Source of the DNA: DATEDA01 sp963820965 | GTDB taxonomy: Bacteria; Pseudomonadota; Gammaproteobacteria; Burkholderiales; SG8-39 | Direction of reading: 5' to 3' | Assembly: GCA_963820965.1 (NCBI GenBank) | Contig: CAWGCC010000021.1 | Coordinates: 124,001 to 188,000, forward strand | DNA length: 64,000 nucleotides | Shown: positions 29,556 through 39,159 of the stretch, piece by piece | Numbering within the stretch: the stretch's first letter is position 1 | Layout: every line of letters begins with the position of its first letter | Notes under the pieces: model-generated | Seen by the model: only the letters and a program-made list of their open reading frames with translations | Database searches by the model: none | Told to the model about the DNA's origin: nothing | Made by a program: the position numbers and the translations under genes

Positions 29556-32500
29556 ATGCAGTTTGGGATCCTTGGCCCGCTCGAGGTCTCCGACGAGGGT
29601 CGGCGGGTCGACATCGGGGGTCACAAGCAGCGCGCCCTCCTCGCCTCGCTCCTGCTGCACGCGAACGAGGTCGTCTCGCTCGATCGGCTGATCGACGAGC
29701 TCTGGGGCGAGACGCCCCCGCCGTCTGCGGCGAAGACGCTTCAGGCTCAGGTCTCACGTCTGCGCCGGTCGCTCAACGGGGACGAGGATCCCGCGGCGCA
29801 CATGCGCGGGCCGCTCCAGACCCGCGGCCACGGCTATGTCCTCACGGTCGAGCCAGGCCAGGTCGACGCAGACCGCTTCCAGGGCATGCTCGAGGACGGC
29901 GCGACGTGCTCGAGCCGACGGGAAGCCTGAGGAGGCCGCCGAGGAGCTGCGCCGGGCGCTCGCCCTCTGGCGGGGCCCGGCCCTGGCCGACTTCACCTAC
30001 GAGTCGTTCGCACAGAGCGAGATCGCGCGCCTGGACGAGCTGCAGCTGACGGCGCTCGAAGAGCGCATCGAGGCCGACCTCGCGCTCGGCCGCCACGCTG
30101 AGCTCGTCGGCGAGCTGGAGGCGCTCGTCGCTCGGCATCCGCTGCGGGAGCGGCTCCGGGGCCAGCTCATGCTCGCCCTCTACCGCTCCGACCGCCAGGC
30201 CGAGGCGCTGCACGTCTACCAGGAGTTCCGTCTCGCCCTCGCCGAGGAGCTCGGTTTGGAGCCGAGCCAGGGGCTGCAGCGGCTGGAGCGCCAGATCCTG
30301 GAGCAGGACCCGGAGCTCGCGGCGCCGGCGCGGAGCCTGGGGCGGAGGCCCGTCCGACGCCGCACGGGCCTGCTCGTCCTGGCCGGCGCTCTCCTGCTCG
30401 CGGCGGCCGTTGGCGCAGTCGCCGTCCTGCTCGTCCGCGATGGAGGCAGAGAGACCGTCGCCGACAGCGAGGAGACGATCGCGGGCGGAAACGCGGGCGT
30501 GCTGGATCCGAGGACAGGCGAGCTTCTGGCGACCATTCCTCTCGGAACGTCGCCCACGAGCATCGCCGTCGGGGAAGGGAGCGTCTGGGTGCTCGACGCC
30601 GACGACAGGACCCTCTCGCAGATCGATCCGAAGGAGCGCGCCGTCGTGCGGACGTTCAGCACGGGCTCGACGCCGACCGACCTCGCCGTCGGCGCGGGCG
30701 CGATCTGGATCGGAAACGGCGTGCCCAAGGCAAGGACGGCGCTCCCGGAGAGCGTGTCCCGATTCGGCCCGGAGTCGGCCGTCGTCGACGAGACGATTCC
30801 CCTGTCCCAGGCAAGCCGCGCGACTCTCACCTGGGTCTCACATGACAGCCAGAGACCGCATATCGCGGTGACTGATGCCGCTGTCTGGGTGGTCAATCCC
30901 GATCTGAGCGTCTCCCGGATCGACCCGACGGACGAACCGGGTCGTTGCGGGCGTTGCCGACGTCCGGGCGTACAGCATCGCTGCGGGCGAGGGCGAGGTG
31001 TGGATCCTCAACCTCCGAGGGGAGGTCGTCGAGATCCATCCTCTGACGAACACCGCCTCGAAGGGGATCCGGGTCCCCGGCGCGAGCCAGGGGGCGCTCG
31101 CCGTCGGCGCCGGCGCGGTCTGGGTCGCCGATCCCGTCGGCGGCAGCGTCTGGCGGATCGACCCCGACCCGGAGCCTGTCGTGCGCCCCATCTCGCTCGG
31201 GGTCGGCGTCGGCGGGGTCGCCTTCGGCGAGGGGGCGGTCTGGGCGACCAACGAGATCGCCGACGAGGTCTACCGCATCGACCCGGACACGAACGAAGCT
31301 CGGGTCGTCAGCCGGATGGCGGCACCGCGCGGAGTCGCGGTCGGCGAGGGCGGCGTCTGGGTCACGTCGGCGGGACAACCGCCGGCCGAGGAGGCTCTTC
31401 CGGCTTCCTCCTGCGGCAAGCGCTTCTACGGCGGAGCGGGCAGCCCGCGTTTCACCGTCGTGTCCGATCTGCCGCTGCAGGGCCAGCCCCGGTCGGCCAC
31501 CCTGCCCATGACGGAGGCGATCCGCTTCGTCCTCGAGCAGCGTGGCTTCAGGGCAGGGCAATACACCGTCGGCTACCAGTCGTGCGACGACTCGACGGCC
31601 CAGGCCGGGGACTTCGACCTCAACAAATGCGTCTCGAACGCGGAGGCCTATGCCCGTAACCTCGCGGTCATCGGCGTCATCGGGCCGTACAACTCAGACT
31701 GCTCGCGCGTGCAGATCCCGATTGTGAACGCGGCTCCGGGCGGGGCCTTGGCGATGATCAGCCCGTCGAACACGTGGACCGGGCTCACGCGCCCCTACCC
31801 GAGCCTGCGCCCGGGCGGGTTCGATGCTCGGTACCCGTCGGGTGAGCGAAACTTCGTCCGCATCGCGGCCGCCGACCACCTGCAGGCCGCGGCCGACGCC
31901 CAGCTTGTCAAGGAGCTGGGCGCGCGGCGCCTGTTCGTTCTCACGGACGGGCACCTACTTCGGGACGACGTGACCACCGCGGCGCGGAACCTCGGGCTCG
32001 AGATCGTCGGCTCCACCCGGTGGAGCGTCGAGGCTCGGAATTTCGAGCGCCTCGCCCGAAGCATCGCCCGGACCCGCGCCGACGCGGTCTTCCTCGGCGG
32101 CCTCCTCTATCCGAACGGGGGCGCCCTGGTTCGGGATCTCCGCGCCCGCCTCGATCCCGACGTGGCGCTCGTCGCCACCGAAGGGTTCACGCCCGTCCCG
32201 GATCTGATCGAGGCCGCCGGGCCGGCGGCACGCGGGATGTACCTCAGCGGCTGGGGCGTGCCGAACAGCGAGCTCCCGCCCTCGGGCAGGCGGTTTCTCG
32301 AGGCGTTCGAAGCCACCCGAGCAGGCGAGCCGAGCCCGTCGTGGTCCGCCGCGTACGCCGGCCAGGCGGCGGAGATCCTGCTCGACGCGATCGCCCGCTC
32401 CGACGGCACGCGCTCGTCGGTGACGGAGGAGCTTCGCCGGACGACGGTCGAGGACGGCATCCTCGGCGACATCCGCTTCGACGAGTACGGCGACCTCATG

Positions 32501-32617
32501 GAGGGGCCGGTGACCATCTTCCGCGTCGTCGGCAAGAGCCAGCCGGGCCTCCTGCCCTTCTGGGAGGGCGCGGTCGTCGATCGGGTGATCCTCGCCCGGG
32601 CGGATCTGCTTCGCTAG
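29556..32617 (+). CDS. Transmembrane SARP (BTAD) regulator fused to beta-propeller and periplasmic ligand-binding domain (two frameshifts)
   Basis: ATG at 29556 follows GAGGGGAG. Corrected length about 1,020 residues: OmpR-like winged helix (1-95; FGILGPLEVSDEGR, AAKTLQAQVSRLRRSL), BTAD helices (about 105-250; LALWRGPALADFTYESFA, ERLRGQLMLALYRSDRQAEA), one membrane span (about 269-292), a YncE-like propeller (about 310-610; repeats of VGEGSVWVLDAD type), then a LivJ-like type 1 periplasmic binding fold (about 613-1020; AVIGVIGPYNSDCSRVQIPI, NFVRIAAADHLQAAADAQLV, YAGQAAEILLDAI). The frame shifts near 29900 and 30935 by one base each; motif continuity on both sides argues for sequence error. 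Predicted one-component sensor: outside domains bind ligand, inside domain binds the adjacent heptamer element. Confidence 0.85.
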
Positions 32618-32832
32618 GGCGGCATCCCGGCGTCGATCCAGCTCCTGAAGCGCTGGACCTGCTCGTCCGGCCACGGGTCGTCGCACGGCATCGAGCCGTC
32701 GGCGAGGCGGTCGTGGATCTCCTCGGCGTGCTCCTTCACGTCCTCGTAGGAAGCGAGGTCGAACGCCCATGACATGGCGTCGGCATCCTCCGGGCGGAAG
32801 AGCGGGCCGATGTCGGCCTCGAAGCTCACCAC
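32614..32832 (-). CDS. Small conserved protein, function unknown
   Basis: 72 residues beginning MVSFEADIGPLFRPEDADAM and ending EQVQRFRSWIDAGMPP. The pattern F..D..PLFR....M...DL.SY.DV ... MPCDDPWP...V..F..W...G recalls the N- and C-terminal ends of cytochrome-c-like domains of the type found in haem-binding proteins, but there is no CxxCH, so haem binding is not supported. Its stop overlaps the last codons of the convergent regulator gene and its start overlaps the flavin reductase stop, suggesting it is the last gene of the catabolic operon. Confidence 0.6.
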   Translation of the reverse strand: MVSFEADIGPLFRPEDADAMSWAFDLASYEDVKEHAEEIHDRLADGSMPCDDPWPDEQVQRFRSWIDAGMPP

Positions 32833-33371
32833 CCGGCTCCGTCGTCGATGGCGATGTGATGGCCCGCCGGCACGAGGCTGTCCAGCGCGAGGCCGCCGAA
32901 GCGGCCGCGATGGAAGAGGAGCGGCTCGCCGCCGCCGTGGGCGATGGAGACGACCTCGCCGAGCACCAGAGCGTGGTCGCCGGCGGGCTCGATCCGCTCG
33001 ACGTGGCAGCGCAGGACGGCGGTGGCGCCCGAGACCGAGAGGAACCCCTCGCGATCCTTTTCCACGTAACCGGTCGGAAAGGGTGCTCCCGGCGCGGAGA
33101 AGTCGAGGGCGACGTCTTGCTGGCCGCGCTTGAGAATGCTCACCGTAAAGCGTCCGCTCGCCGACGTCGCGTGCAGCGTGCGCGATCCGTTCCCGAGCGA
33201 GATCAGCACGAGCAGCGGATCGAGGGACACGGACGTGAAGGCGTTCAGCGTCATGCCGGCCGGAGTCTCCTCGTGCTCGGCGGTGACGACCGCCACGCCG
33301 GTGGCGAACTCGCCGACGCAGCCGCGGAAGGCGCTGACGAGGGCCTCCGACGGCCCTCCGCCCTCAGACAT
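32826..33371 (-). CDS. Flavin reductase (HpaC-like FMN-binding domain)
   Basis: NAD(P)H:flavin oxidoreductase that would supply reduced flavin to the HpaB-like monooxygenase at 37.7-39.2 kb. 181 residues from ATG 33371, which overlaps the P450 stop. Motifs: FATGVAVVTAEHEETPAGMTLNAFTSVSLDPLLVLISLG (flavin-binding N-terminus), GRFTVSILKRGQQDVALDF, and DHALVLGEVVSIAHGGGEPLLFHRGRFGGL. Length is normal for the family. Its operon setting with a two-component monooxygenase supports the pairing, though the P450 is a possible alternative partner. Confidence 0.87.
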   Translation of the reverse strand: MSEGGGPSEALVSAFRGCVGEFATGVAVVTAEHEETPAGMTLNAFTSVSLDPLLVLISLGNGSRTLHATSASGRFTVSILKRGQQDVALDFSAPGAPFPTGYVEKDREGFLSVSGATAVLRCHVERIEPAGDHALVLGEVVSIAHGGGEPLLFHRGRFGGLALDSLVPAGHHIAIDDGAGW

Positions 33372-34639
33372 CCGTTCCATCCCTCGCCGTGACGCGTACC
33401 GGCATCCGCTTGAGCGCGTTCGTGAAGTTCGTCCGCATCCGCTCGGGCGGGCCGGTCAGCTCGAGATCGGCGAGCCTCGGCAGGAGCTGGTCGAACATCA
33501 CCTGAACCTCCAGCTTGGCGAGGTGGGCGCCGAGACAGTAGTGGGGCCCGCCGCCGCCGAAGGTGAGGTGCGGGTTCGGCCTCCGGCCCACGTCGAAGCG
33601 GAGCGGGTCGGCGAAGACCTCCTCGTCGAAGTTGGCCGACCCGTACCAGACGACGACCTTGTCCCGGGCCTTGATCGACTGCCCGCGGAGCTCGACGTCG
33701 CAGGTGGCGGTGCGCCGGAAGTGGAGGACGGGGGACGACCAACGCAGGATCTCGTCTGCGCCCGAGCTCCAGAGAAGGTCCGGCTCGTCGGCGAGCCGCT
33801 GCCACTGGTCGCGGTGCTCAATCAGCGCCAACATGCCGTGCGCGATCGCCTGGCGGGTCGTCTCGTTCCCGGCGACGACGAGGAGCAGGAACATCGTGTC
33901 GAACTCCCGCTCGGTCAGGCGCTCGCCGTCGATCTCCGCATGGACGAGTTTGCTCACGAGGTCGTCCGTGGGCGCCTCGCGCCGCTCGGCGGCCAGGCGG
34001 TGGCCGTAGTCGAAGAGCTCGAGCGCGGCCGGGCTCCGGAACGGCAGCATCCGGTAGCGGTCGCTCTCGGGGCTGTCGAGGAGGACGTCGGTCAGCTCCG
34101 GGTCGGTGTTGCCGATCATGCGGTCGCCCCAGTCGATCAACTCGTCGTTGTCCGCCTCGGGGGCGCCGAGCAGTCGGGCGAGGACGCGGATCGGGAGCTG
34201 CTTCGCGATCTCCTCGACGAAGTCGAGCTCGCCGCGGGGAAGCGCCCGGTCGAGGACGTCCGTCGTGCAGCTCGCGAAGGGCGAGCTCGTAGGCTTTGAC
34301 CGCTCGGGGCGTGAAGGGCGGCCCGACGAGCCCGCGCAGGTGCGTGTGTCGCGGCGGGTCTGTCTCCAGCATCGAACGGCGGGCGTCCTGCTGCTCCTCG
34401 TCGAGATCCTCGAGATTGGCCCCTTCCCCGGAGACGAACGTCTTGGTATCGCGCGAGACGGCGACGACGTCCGCGTGCTTCGTCACGCACCAGTAGCCGC
34501 GGCCGTGCGGCCAGTCGTACCACCAGACGGGCGCCTCGCGACGGAGGAGCGCGAAGGTCTCGTGGGGGAGGCGCTCGGCGAAGACGTCGTTCTCGAGGTT
34601 GACATCGCCGAGGCCGGGGCGGGGGTCGACGACGGTCAC
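33364..34639 (-). CDS. Cytochrome P450 (one frameshift)
   Basis: Haem monooxygenase, soluble bacterial class. Starts MTVVDPRPGLGDVNL at 34639; a one-base shift near 34267 joins it to a second frame with IDWGDRMIGNTDPEL. The I-helix AGNETTRQA, the K-helix EILRWSSP (ExxR), the RTATCDVELRG strand and the haem loop FGGGGPHYCLGAHLAKLE are all present, total about 425 residues. FLLLVVAGNETTR and the CLGAHLA loop resemble the CYP125/CYP142/linalool-hydroxylase-like group, so an alicyclic or terpenoid substrate is plausible. Adjacent genes suggest it opens or prepares the ring for the downstream monooxygenase. Confidence 0.92.
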
Positions 34640-36084
34640 CGGGTCGTGCCCTCGAAGATCTGCAGCGTCTTCAGGTCGGAGTAGAAGTCGAGCGCGTAGT
34701 CGCCGCCCTCCCGGCCGATGCCGGAGATGCCGATGCCGCCGAAGGGCGCAGTCAGGTCGCGGACGAGGAAGCAGTTGACCCAGACGGTGCCGGCCCGAAC
34801 GGATCGGCCCACCCGCTCGGCCCGCTCGGTCGAGGACGTGTAGAGGGTGGCCGCGAGCCCGTACTCCGTCGAGTTGGCCAGCGTGACCGCTTCCTCCTCG
34901 GTGGCGAAGGTCTGGAAGGTGAGGACCGGCCCGAACACCTCCCGCTGGACGATCTCGGAGTCGTTCGAGCGCGGCTCGACGAGCGTCGGCTCGTACCAGA
35001 GCCCGCCGATCTCGGCCACCTTGCCGCCGCGGACGATGCGGTCACCGTTCGCGCGGGCCCGCTCGACGAAGCCCTCGACGCGCGCGAGGTGATCGCGGTG
35101 GATGAGCGGCGAGATCGTCGTCGCCTCTTCGCGAGGGTCGCCGAGCACGTGGGCGTCGACGGCGGCGTGGAAGCGCTCGAGGAACTCGCCGGCCGCGCTC
35201 TCCTCGACCAGCAGGCGCGTGCCGGCCATGCAGTTCTGGGTCGAGTCGTCGTACTGGAGGGCCGCCTTCTGCGCCGCCGCGTCGATGTCCGCGTCGGCGA
35301 AGACGACCAGCGGGCTCTTGCCGCCGAGCTCGGCGGTGAAGGGAACGAGGTTCTGCGCTGCCGACGTCGCCACGAGCCGGCCGGTGTCCGAGGAGCCCGT
35401 GAAGCTCACGCGGCGGAGGCGGCCGTCTGCGACCAGGGTCGCTCCGGCCTCCTCGCCGATCCCCTGCACGATGCTGAGGACGCCCGGCGGGATCTCGGCC
35501 TCCTCGGTCAGGTCGGCGAGGAGCGAGCACGAAAGCGGCGCCCACTCGGGAGGCTTGAGGACGACGGTGCAGCCGGCGGCGAGCGCGGGGGCCGTCTTCC
35601 AGGTCGAGAGCATGAAGGGCGCATTCCAGGGCGTGATCACGCCGACTGGGCCCGCGGGCATGCGGACGACGCGGTTCGTGGTGCCGTTCGAGCTCCACTG
35701 TCGCTCCACGTGGGTCTCCGCGAGCTCCGCGTACGCCCGGTAGTTCCGCGCGCCGCGCGGGATCACGCGGGCCTTCAGGGAGCGCTCGAGCATCGCCATG
35801 TCGAGGCACTCGACGGCCGCGATCCGGTCCACGTTCTCGTCGATCAGGTCGGCCAGTCGCCGCAGGCGCTCGGCCCGCCCGGAGGCGCCGAGCGCGGCCC
35901 AGGCGGGGAAAGCGGCAGCCGCCGCCTCGACCGCCAGCCCGACCTCGCGCTCTCCGCCGCGCGCAACCTCCGCGAGCAGCTGCTCGTCGATCGGCGAGAC
36001 GTCCTCGAAGCGCTCGTCGCCCGCGACACGCTTGCCGCCGATGAAGTGGTCGGGGGAGACGGCGACGCCGGCGACGGTCGTCAT
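34636..36084 (-). CDS. Aldehyde dehydrogenase, HpaE-like (semialdehyde dehydrogenase)
   Basis: NAD-dependent oxidation of a ring-cleavage semialdehyde. 482 residues from ATG 36084. The N-terminus DHFIGGKRVAGDERFEDVSP is of the HpaE (5-carboxymethyl-2-hydroxymuconate semialdehyde dehydrogenase) type. Visible: GVITPWNAPFMLSTWKTAPALAAG, VSFTGSSDTG, the general base in TAELGGKSPLVVF, and the catalytic cysteine in QNCMAGTRLL; EVFGPVLTFQTF near the end. Overlaps the SDR stop and the P450 start by 4 nt. The GQ-x-C context is changed to TQNC, still compatible with activity. Confidence 0.9.
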   Translation of the reverse strand: MTTVAGVAVSPDHFIGGKRVAGDERFEDVSPIDEQLLAEVARGGEREVGLAVEAAAAAFPAWAALGASGRAERLRRLADLIDENVDRIAAVECLDMAMLERSLKARVIPRGARNYRAYAELAETHVERQWSSNGTTNRVVRMPAGPVGVITPWNAPFMLSTWKTAPALAAGCTVVLKPPEWAPLSCSLLADLTEEAEIPPGVLSIVQGIGEEAGATLVADGRLRRVSFTGSSDTGRLVATSAAQNLVPFTAELGGKSPLVVFADADIDAAAQKAALQYDDSTQNCMAGTRLLVEESAAGEFLERFHAAVDAHVLGDPREEATTISPLIHRDHLARVEGFVERARANGDRIVRGGKVAEIGGLWYEPTLVEPRSNDSEIVQREVFGPVLTFQTFATEEEAVTLANSTEYGLAATLYTSSTERAERVGRSVRAGTVWVNCFLVRDLTAPFGGIGISGIGREGGDYALDFYSDLKTLQIFEGTTR

Positions 36085-36857
36085 CTCGTGAACACCGTCG
36101 CGCTCGGGTCGACGATGGTGTTGCCTCCGTCGATCGCCACCACCGCGCCGGTGGTGAAGCCCGCCTCGTCGGAGGCGAGCCAGGCGACCGCCGAAGCGAT
36201 CTCCTCCGGGCTGCCGGGGCGGCGCAGCGGCACGGGCGAGGCGACGAGCTCGTAGGCGCCCTCGCGGTCGGTGCCCCGCAGCTCCGCGAGCTCGTCCATC
36301 TCCTCGTCGGCCATCGGCGTCCGCACCCAGCCGGGGCAGATGCAGTTGGCGCGCACCCCGAGTGGCCCGTAGTCGAGCGCGATGCACTGCGTGAGCATGA
36401 TCAGCCCGGCCTTGGCGGTGCAGTAGGCCGCGGAGCGCGGTGCGGCCCGGAGGCCCGAGTCCGAGGAGATGGTCACGAGCGAGCCCTTGGTCCGCACCAG
36501 CTCCGGTATGGCCGCGCGGCAGGCGAGGAAGGCGCCGGTCAGGTTCGTCCGCAGCACCGCGTCCCAGCCCTCGGGCGACTGCTCCTCGACCGTTCCACCC
36601 AGCCCGATGCCGGCGTTGCAGACGAGGAGGTCGAGCCGGCCGAATGCCTCCTTGGCCGCGACGACAGCCTTCTCGGCGTCCGCCGGGTCGCCGGTGTCTC
36701 CCTGAACCGTGAGCGCGCCGGTCTCGGCGGCGACCGCCTCGAGCGGCTCGCGGCGGCGGCCGGTGATGCACACGCCGTACCCGTCCGCCGCGAGGCGGCT
36801 CGCGATCGCCGCGCCGATGCCCGTCCCGCCCCCGGTGACGAGCGCCGCCCGCTTCAT
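36081..36857 (-). CDS. Short-chain dehydrogenase/reductase
   Basis: 258 residues, classical SDR: TGGGTGIGAAIASRL (cofactor loop), LDLLVCNAGIGLGG (NAG), SSDSGLRAAPRSAAYCTAKAG (catalytic Ser, Tyr and Lys) and ANCICPGWVRTPM. The arginine pair after strand 2 (TGRRREPLE) suggests NADP preference. It overlaps both neighbours by 4 nt inside the catabolic operon; substrate likely an alcohol or ketone intermediate. Confidence 0.92.
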   Translation of the reverse strand: MKRAALVTGGGTGIGAAIASRLAADGYGVCITGRRREPLEAVAAETGALTVQGDTGDPADAEKAVVAAKEAFGRLDLLVCNAGIGLGGTVEEQSPEGWDAVLRTNLTGAFLACRAAIPELVRTKGSLVTISSDSGLRAAPRSAAYCTAKAGLIMLTQCIALDYGPLGVRANCICPGWVRTPMADEEMDELAELRGTDREGAYELVASPVPLRRPGSPEEIASAVAWLASDEAGFTTGAVVAIDGGNTIVDPSATVFTR

Positions 36858-37681
36858 GCCTCGGCGCCGGCGGGAACCTCGGAGCGCGTGTAGTCGCGCA
36901 CGGTCTCGAGGTCGTCGACCGTGTAGGCGAACGTGAAGCGGAAGCCCTTGCCGACTCGCACCGGCGCGAGGGCGGCAAGCTCCTCGCCCGGCGCCTCGTG
37001 GAGCTCGAGCTCGGCCGGCCCTTCCCAGATCGGCGAGATGGCCCGGTCGCGACTGCGGGCCCTGACGAGCTCGTGCACCGCGGGATCGTCGTGGCGGCCT
37101 GCGGCGAGGCGCGGGAAGTGGCGCACGTTCACGAGCGGCGGATCGTTGTGCGTCGGGCCCTCGGCGCTCTCGCGCTCGAGGGTCACCGCTCCGAACGCGA
37201 GGCGGCGGTCGTTCGCCGCGAGCGTGCCGGCGAAGCGGCCCCCGGCTGCCAGGGTCGGCCCGGCCTTGGAGTCGACGAGGAAGTGGCGGGTCATGTGGAT
37301 CGAGCCGAGCTTCTTCGGGAAGCCCTGCACCCAGCCGCGGACGAGGGCGAAGTCGCGGTCGACCCAGATGTACGGACAGGTCGTCACGGGCTCTCCGTCG
37401 AGAAGGGCGTTCACGACGACGAAGAACTCCTTGTACTGGCTCCGTACCGGGTCGTCGAGCTCCTCGCCGGAGTCCGAGCACGACTGCCAGTCGATGAAGA
37501 GCGCCGCGCTTCGGCCCGGGTCGGGATGCGGCTCGAGCCCCGGAGGGAGCACCGCCGCGACCGCCTCGGCATCGGCCCAGTACTCGATGACGACGAAGTC
37601 GCCGACGTAGTGCCACGGCGGGGCGGGGACGAGCGAGGAGCGGCCTTCGGGCGAGCGGGGGAGCGAGTAGCCGCGCAGCAT
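36854..37681 (-). CDS. Acetoacetate decarboxylase-family protein
   Basis: 275 residues. Family features: PPWHYVGDFVVIEYWADAEAVAAVLPPGLEPHPD, YKEFFVVVNALLDGEPVTTCPYIWVD and the lysine motif GWVQGFPKKLGSIHMTR, the position of the Schiff-base lysine in true acetoacetate decarboxylase. Members in catabolic clusters are probably decarboxylases, hydratases or aldolase-like enzymes acting on beta-keto or 2-hydroxymuconate-type acids, not acetoacetate itself. ATG 37681 overlaps the HpaB-like stop by a single base. Confidence 0.82.
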   Translation of the reverse strand: MLRGYSLPRSPEGRSSLVPAPPWHYVGDFVVIEYWADAEAVAAVLPPGLEPHPDPGRSAALFIDWQSCSDSGEELDDPVRSQYKEFFVVVNALLDGEPVTTCPYIWVDRDFALVRGWVQGFPKKLGSIHMTRHFLVDSKAGPTLAAGGRFAGTLAANDRRLAFGAVTLERESAEGPTHNDPPLVNVRHFPRLAAGRHDDPAVHELVRARSRDRAISPIWEGPAELELHEAPGEELAALAPVRVGKGFRFTFAYTVDDLETVRDYTRSEVPAGAEA

Positions 37682-39159
37682 CAGTCGTGGAGGAACTGCT
37701 CGACGAGCGACTCGGCGAAGGACTTGTCGGCGATCGAGTAGGCGAGCGCCGTCATCCGCCAGGAGTCCGAGAGGTAGAAGCGCTCGTACAGCTCGCCTCG
37801 GCCGCCGAGGTCGGAGCCGATGTAGTCCCAGGCGAGGCGGAAGAGACGGATCCGGCGCTCCGCGTCGGCCCCGGCAGCCTGGTAGAAGGTGTCGATGAGG
37901 GGGCGAAGCGGCCCGTCCAGGTCGGCCCGGGAGGGGGTGGCCATGAAGCCGCCGCCCCCGATCAGCTGGAGCAGCTCGTTCGCGCGCGGCAGCCACTTGG
38001 GCATCTCGCCGCGGAGCGCCAGGAAGGGCCGGTCGTCGGGGTACCAGACTCCGCCCTCGTCCAGGCTCGAGCCCGCCTCGCCGGCCACGAGCGCGGAGCG
38101 GGTCAGCTCGCACATGTTCCAGATCTGGCCGAGCTTCTCCTGGATGTGGTCGAAGCGGACGACCCCGATCGTGTTCGCGATCAGGTGCCCGAGCCCGAAG
38201 GCGAAGCACAGCTTCACGTAGGCGCGCGTGAAGGCCTGGTGCATGATGTGGCCGCGCCAGCCTGTGTCGGTGATCACCTCGGAATAGCCGACCGTGTCGC
38301 CGTCGAGGAAGACGCGTTCCTTCGGCACCTCGACGTCGTCGAAGATGACGACGCAGTCCATCTCGTCGAAGCGCGAGGAGAGCGGGTAGTCGTACGCGGG
38401 CCGCTGCTTCGAGTAGCTGTCGCGGCAGATCAGCTTGAGGCCGGGCGTCGCGATCGGGATGGCGAACGAGAGCGCGTAGCGGCCGTCCTGCGGGCGGATG
38501 TCGGAGCCCGGGTAGATGAGCAGCTCGTCGGCGAACGGGGCGAGGGTGGCGAGCATCCGCGCTCCGCTGACGACGATCGTGTCGTCCGTCTCGTCGATCT
38601 TGTGCAGCGAGATCTGGCCCGCGGCCTGCTCGGCCTCCGGCTTCGACCGGTCGACCTGCGGGTTCATGAGCGCGTGCGTCGTCGACAGGTCCTCGTCGCG
38701 CATGCGTCGCTGATAGGCGACGAGGTTCGCCGCGCCCTCCTCGTTGCCCCGCCGCCCCCAGACGTCGGTGCGTCCGGCGAAGCAGGCGAACGTGACGTTC
38801 AGGTAGTCGGGCGTCCGGCCCATCATTCCGGCCGACAGCGAGGCCGTGAGCTCGATCGCGCGGCGACGTCGCTCGAGGTCCTCGCGCGAGCGCGGGATCA
38901 GATGGGTGACGTTGACGAGCCGCCCGTCGTCGGGCGACGGGGCGAGCATCTCGTCCGCGTGGGAGTGCTGGAGGTCGAAGACGCGCGCCATCGACTCGGC
39001 CGCGGCCCGCAGCTCCTCACGCTCCAGCGGGTGCGTGACCTGCTCGCCGTTCAGCCAGACTTCGCGCTCGCCGCTTCGCAGCCCCTCCAGGAACTGCTCG
39101 CCGGTGCGCGCGGCGACGTCGGGCGCGCCTTTCCTCTCCTCGGCCCGGGCCGTTGCCAT
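37681..39159 (-). CDS. HpaB-like flavin-dependent aromatic monooxygenase
   Basis: 492 residues of the 4-hydroxyphenylacetate 3-hydroxylase oxygenase family, which uses reduced FAD from a separate reductase to ortho-hydroxylate phenols. Visible blocks: FLEGLRSGEREVWLNGEQV at the N-terminus, SLSAGMMGRTPDYLNVTFACFA, STTHALMNPQVDRSK, DTIVVSGARMLATLAPFADELLIYPG, DEMDCVVIFDDVEVPKERVFL, and GEMPKWLPRANELLQLIGGGGFMATPS near the C-terminus. Stop-start overlap with the VOC gene upstream is 1 nt (TGATG). Likely partner: the flavin reductase at 32.8 kb. Confidence 0.9.
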   Translation of the reverse strand: MATARAEERKGAPDVAARTGEQFLEGLRSGEREVWLNGEQVTHPLEREELRAAAESMARVFDLQHSHADEMLAPSPDDGRLVNVTHLIPRSREDLERRRRAIELTASLSAGMMGRTPDYLNVTFACFAGRTDVWGRRGNEEGAANLVAYQRRMRDEDLSTTHALMNPQVDRSKPEAEQAAGQISLHKIDETDDTIVVSGARMLATLAPFADELLIYPGSDIRPQDGRYALSFAIPIATPGLKLICRDSYSKQRPAYDYPLSSRFDEMDCVVIFDDVEVPKERVFLDGDTVGYSEVITDTGWRGHIMHQAFTRAYVKLCFAFGLGHLIANTIGVVRFDHIQEKLGQIWNMCELTRSALVAGEAGSSLDEGGVWYPDDRPFLALRGEMPKWLPRANELLQLIGGGGFMATPSRADLDGPLRPLIDTFYQAAGADAERRIRLFRLAWDYIGSDLGGRGELYERFYLSDSWRMTALAYSIADKSFAESLVEQFLHD

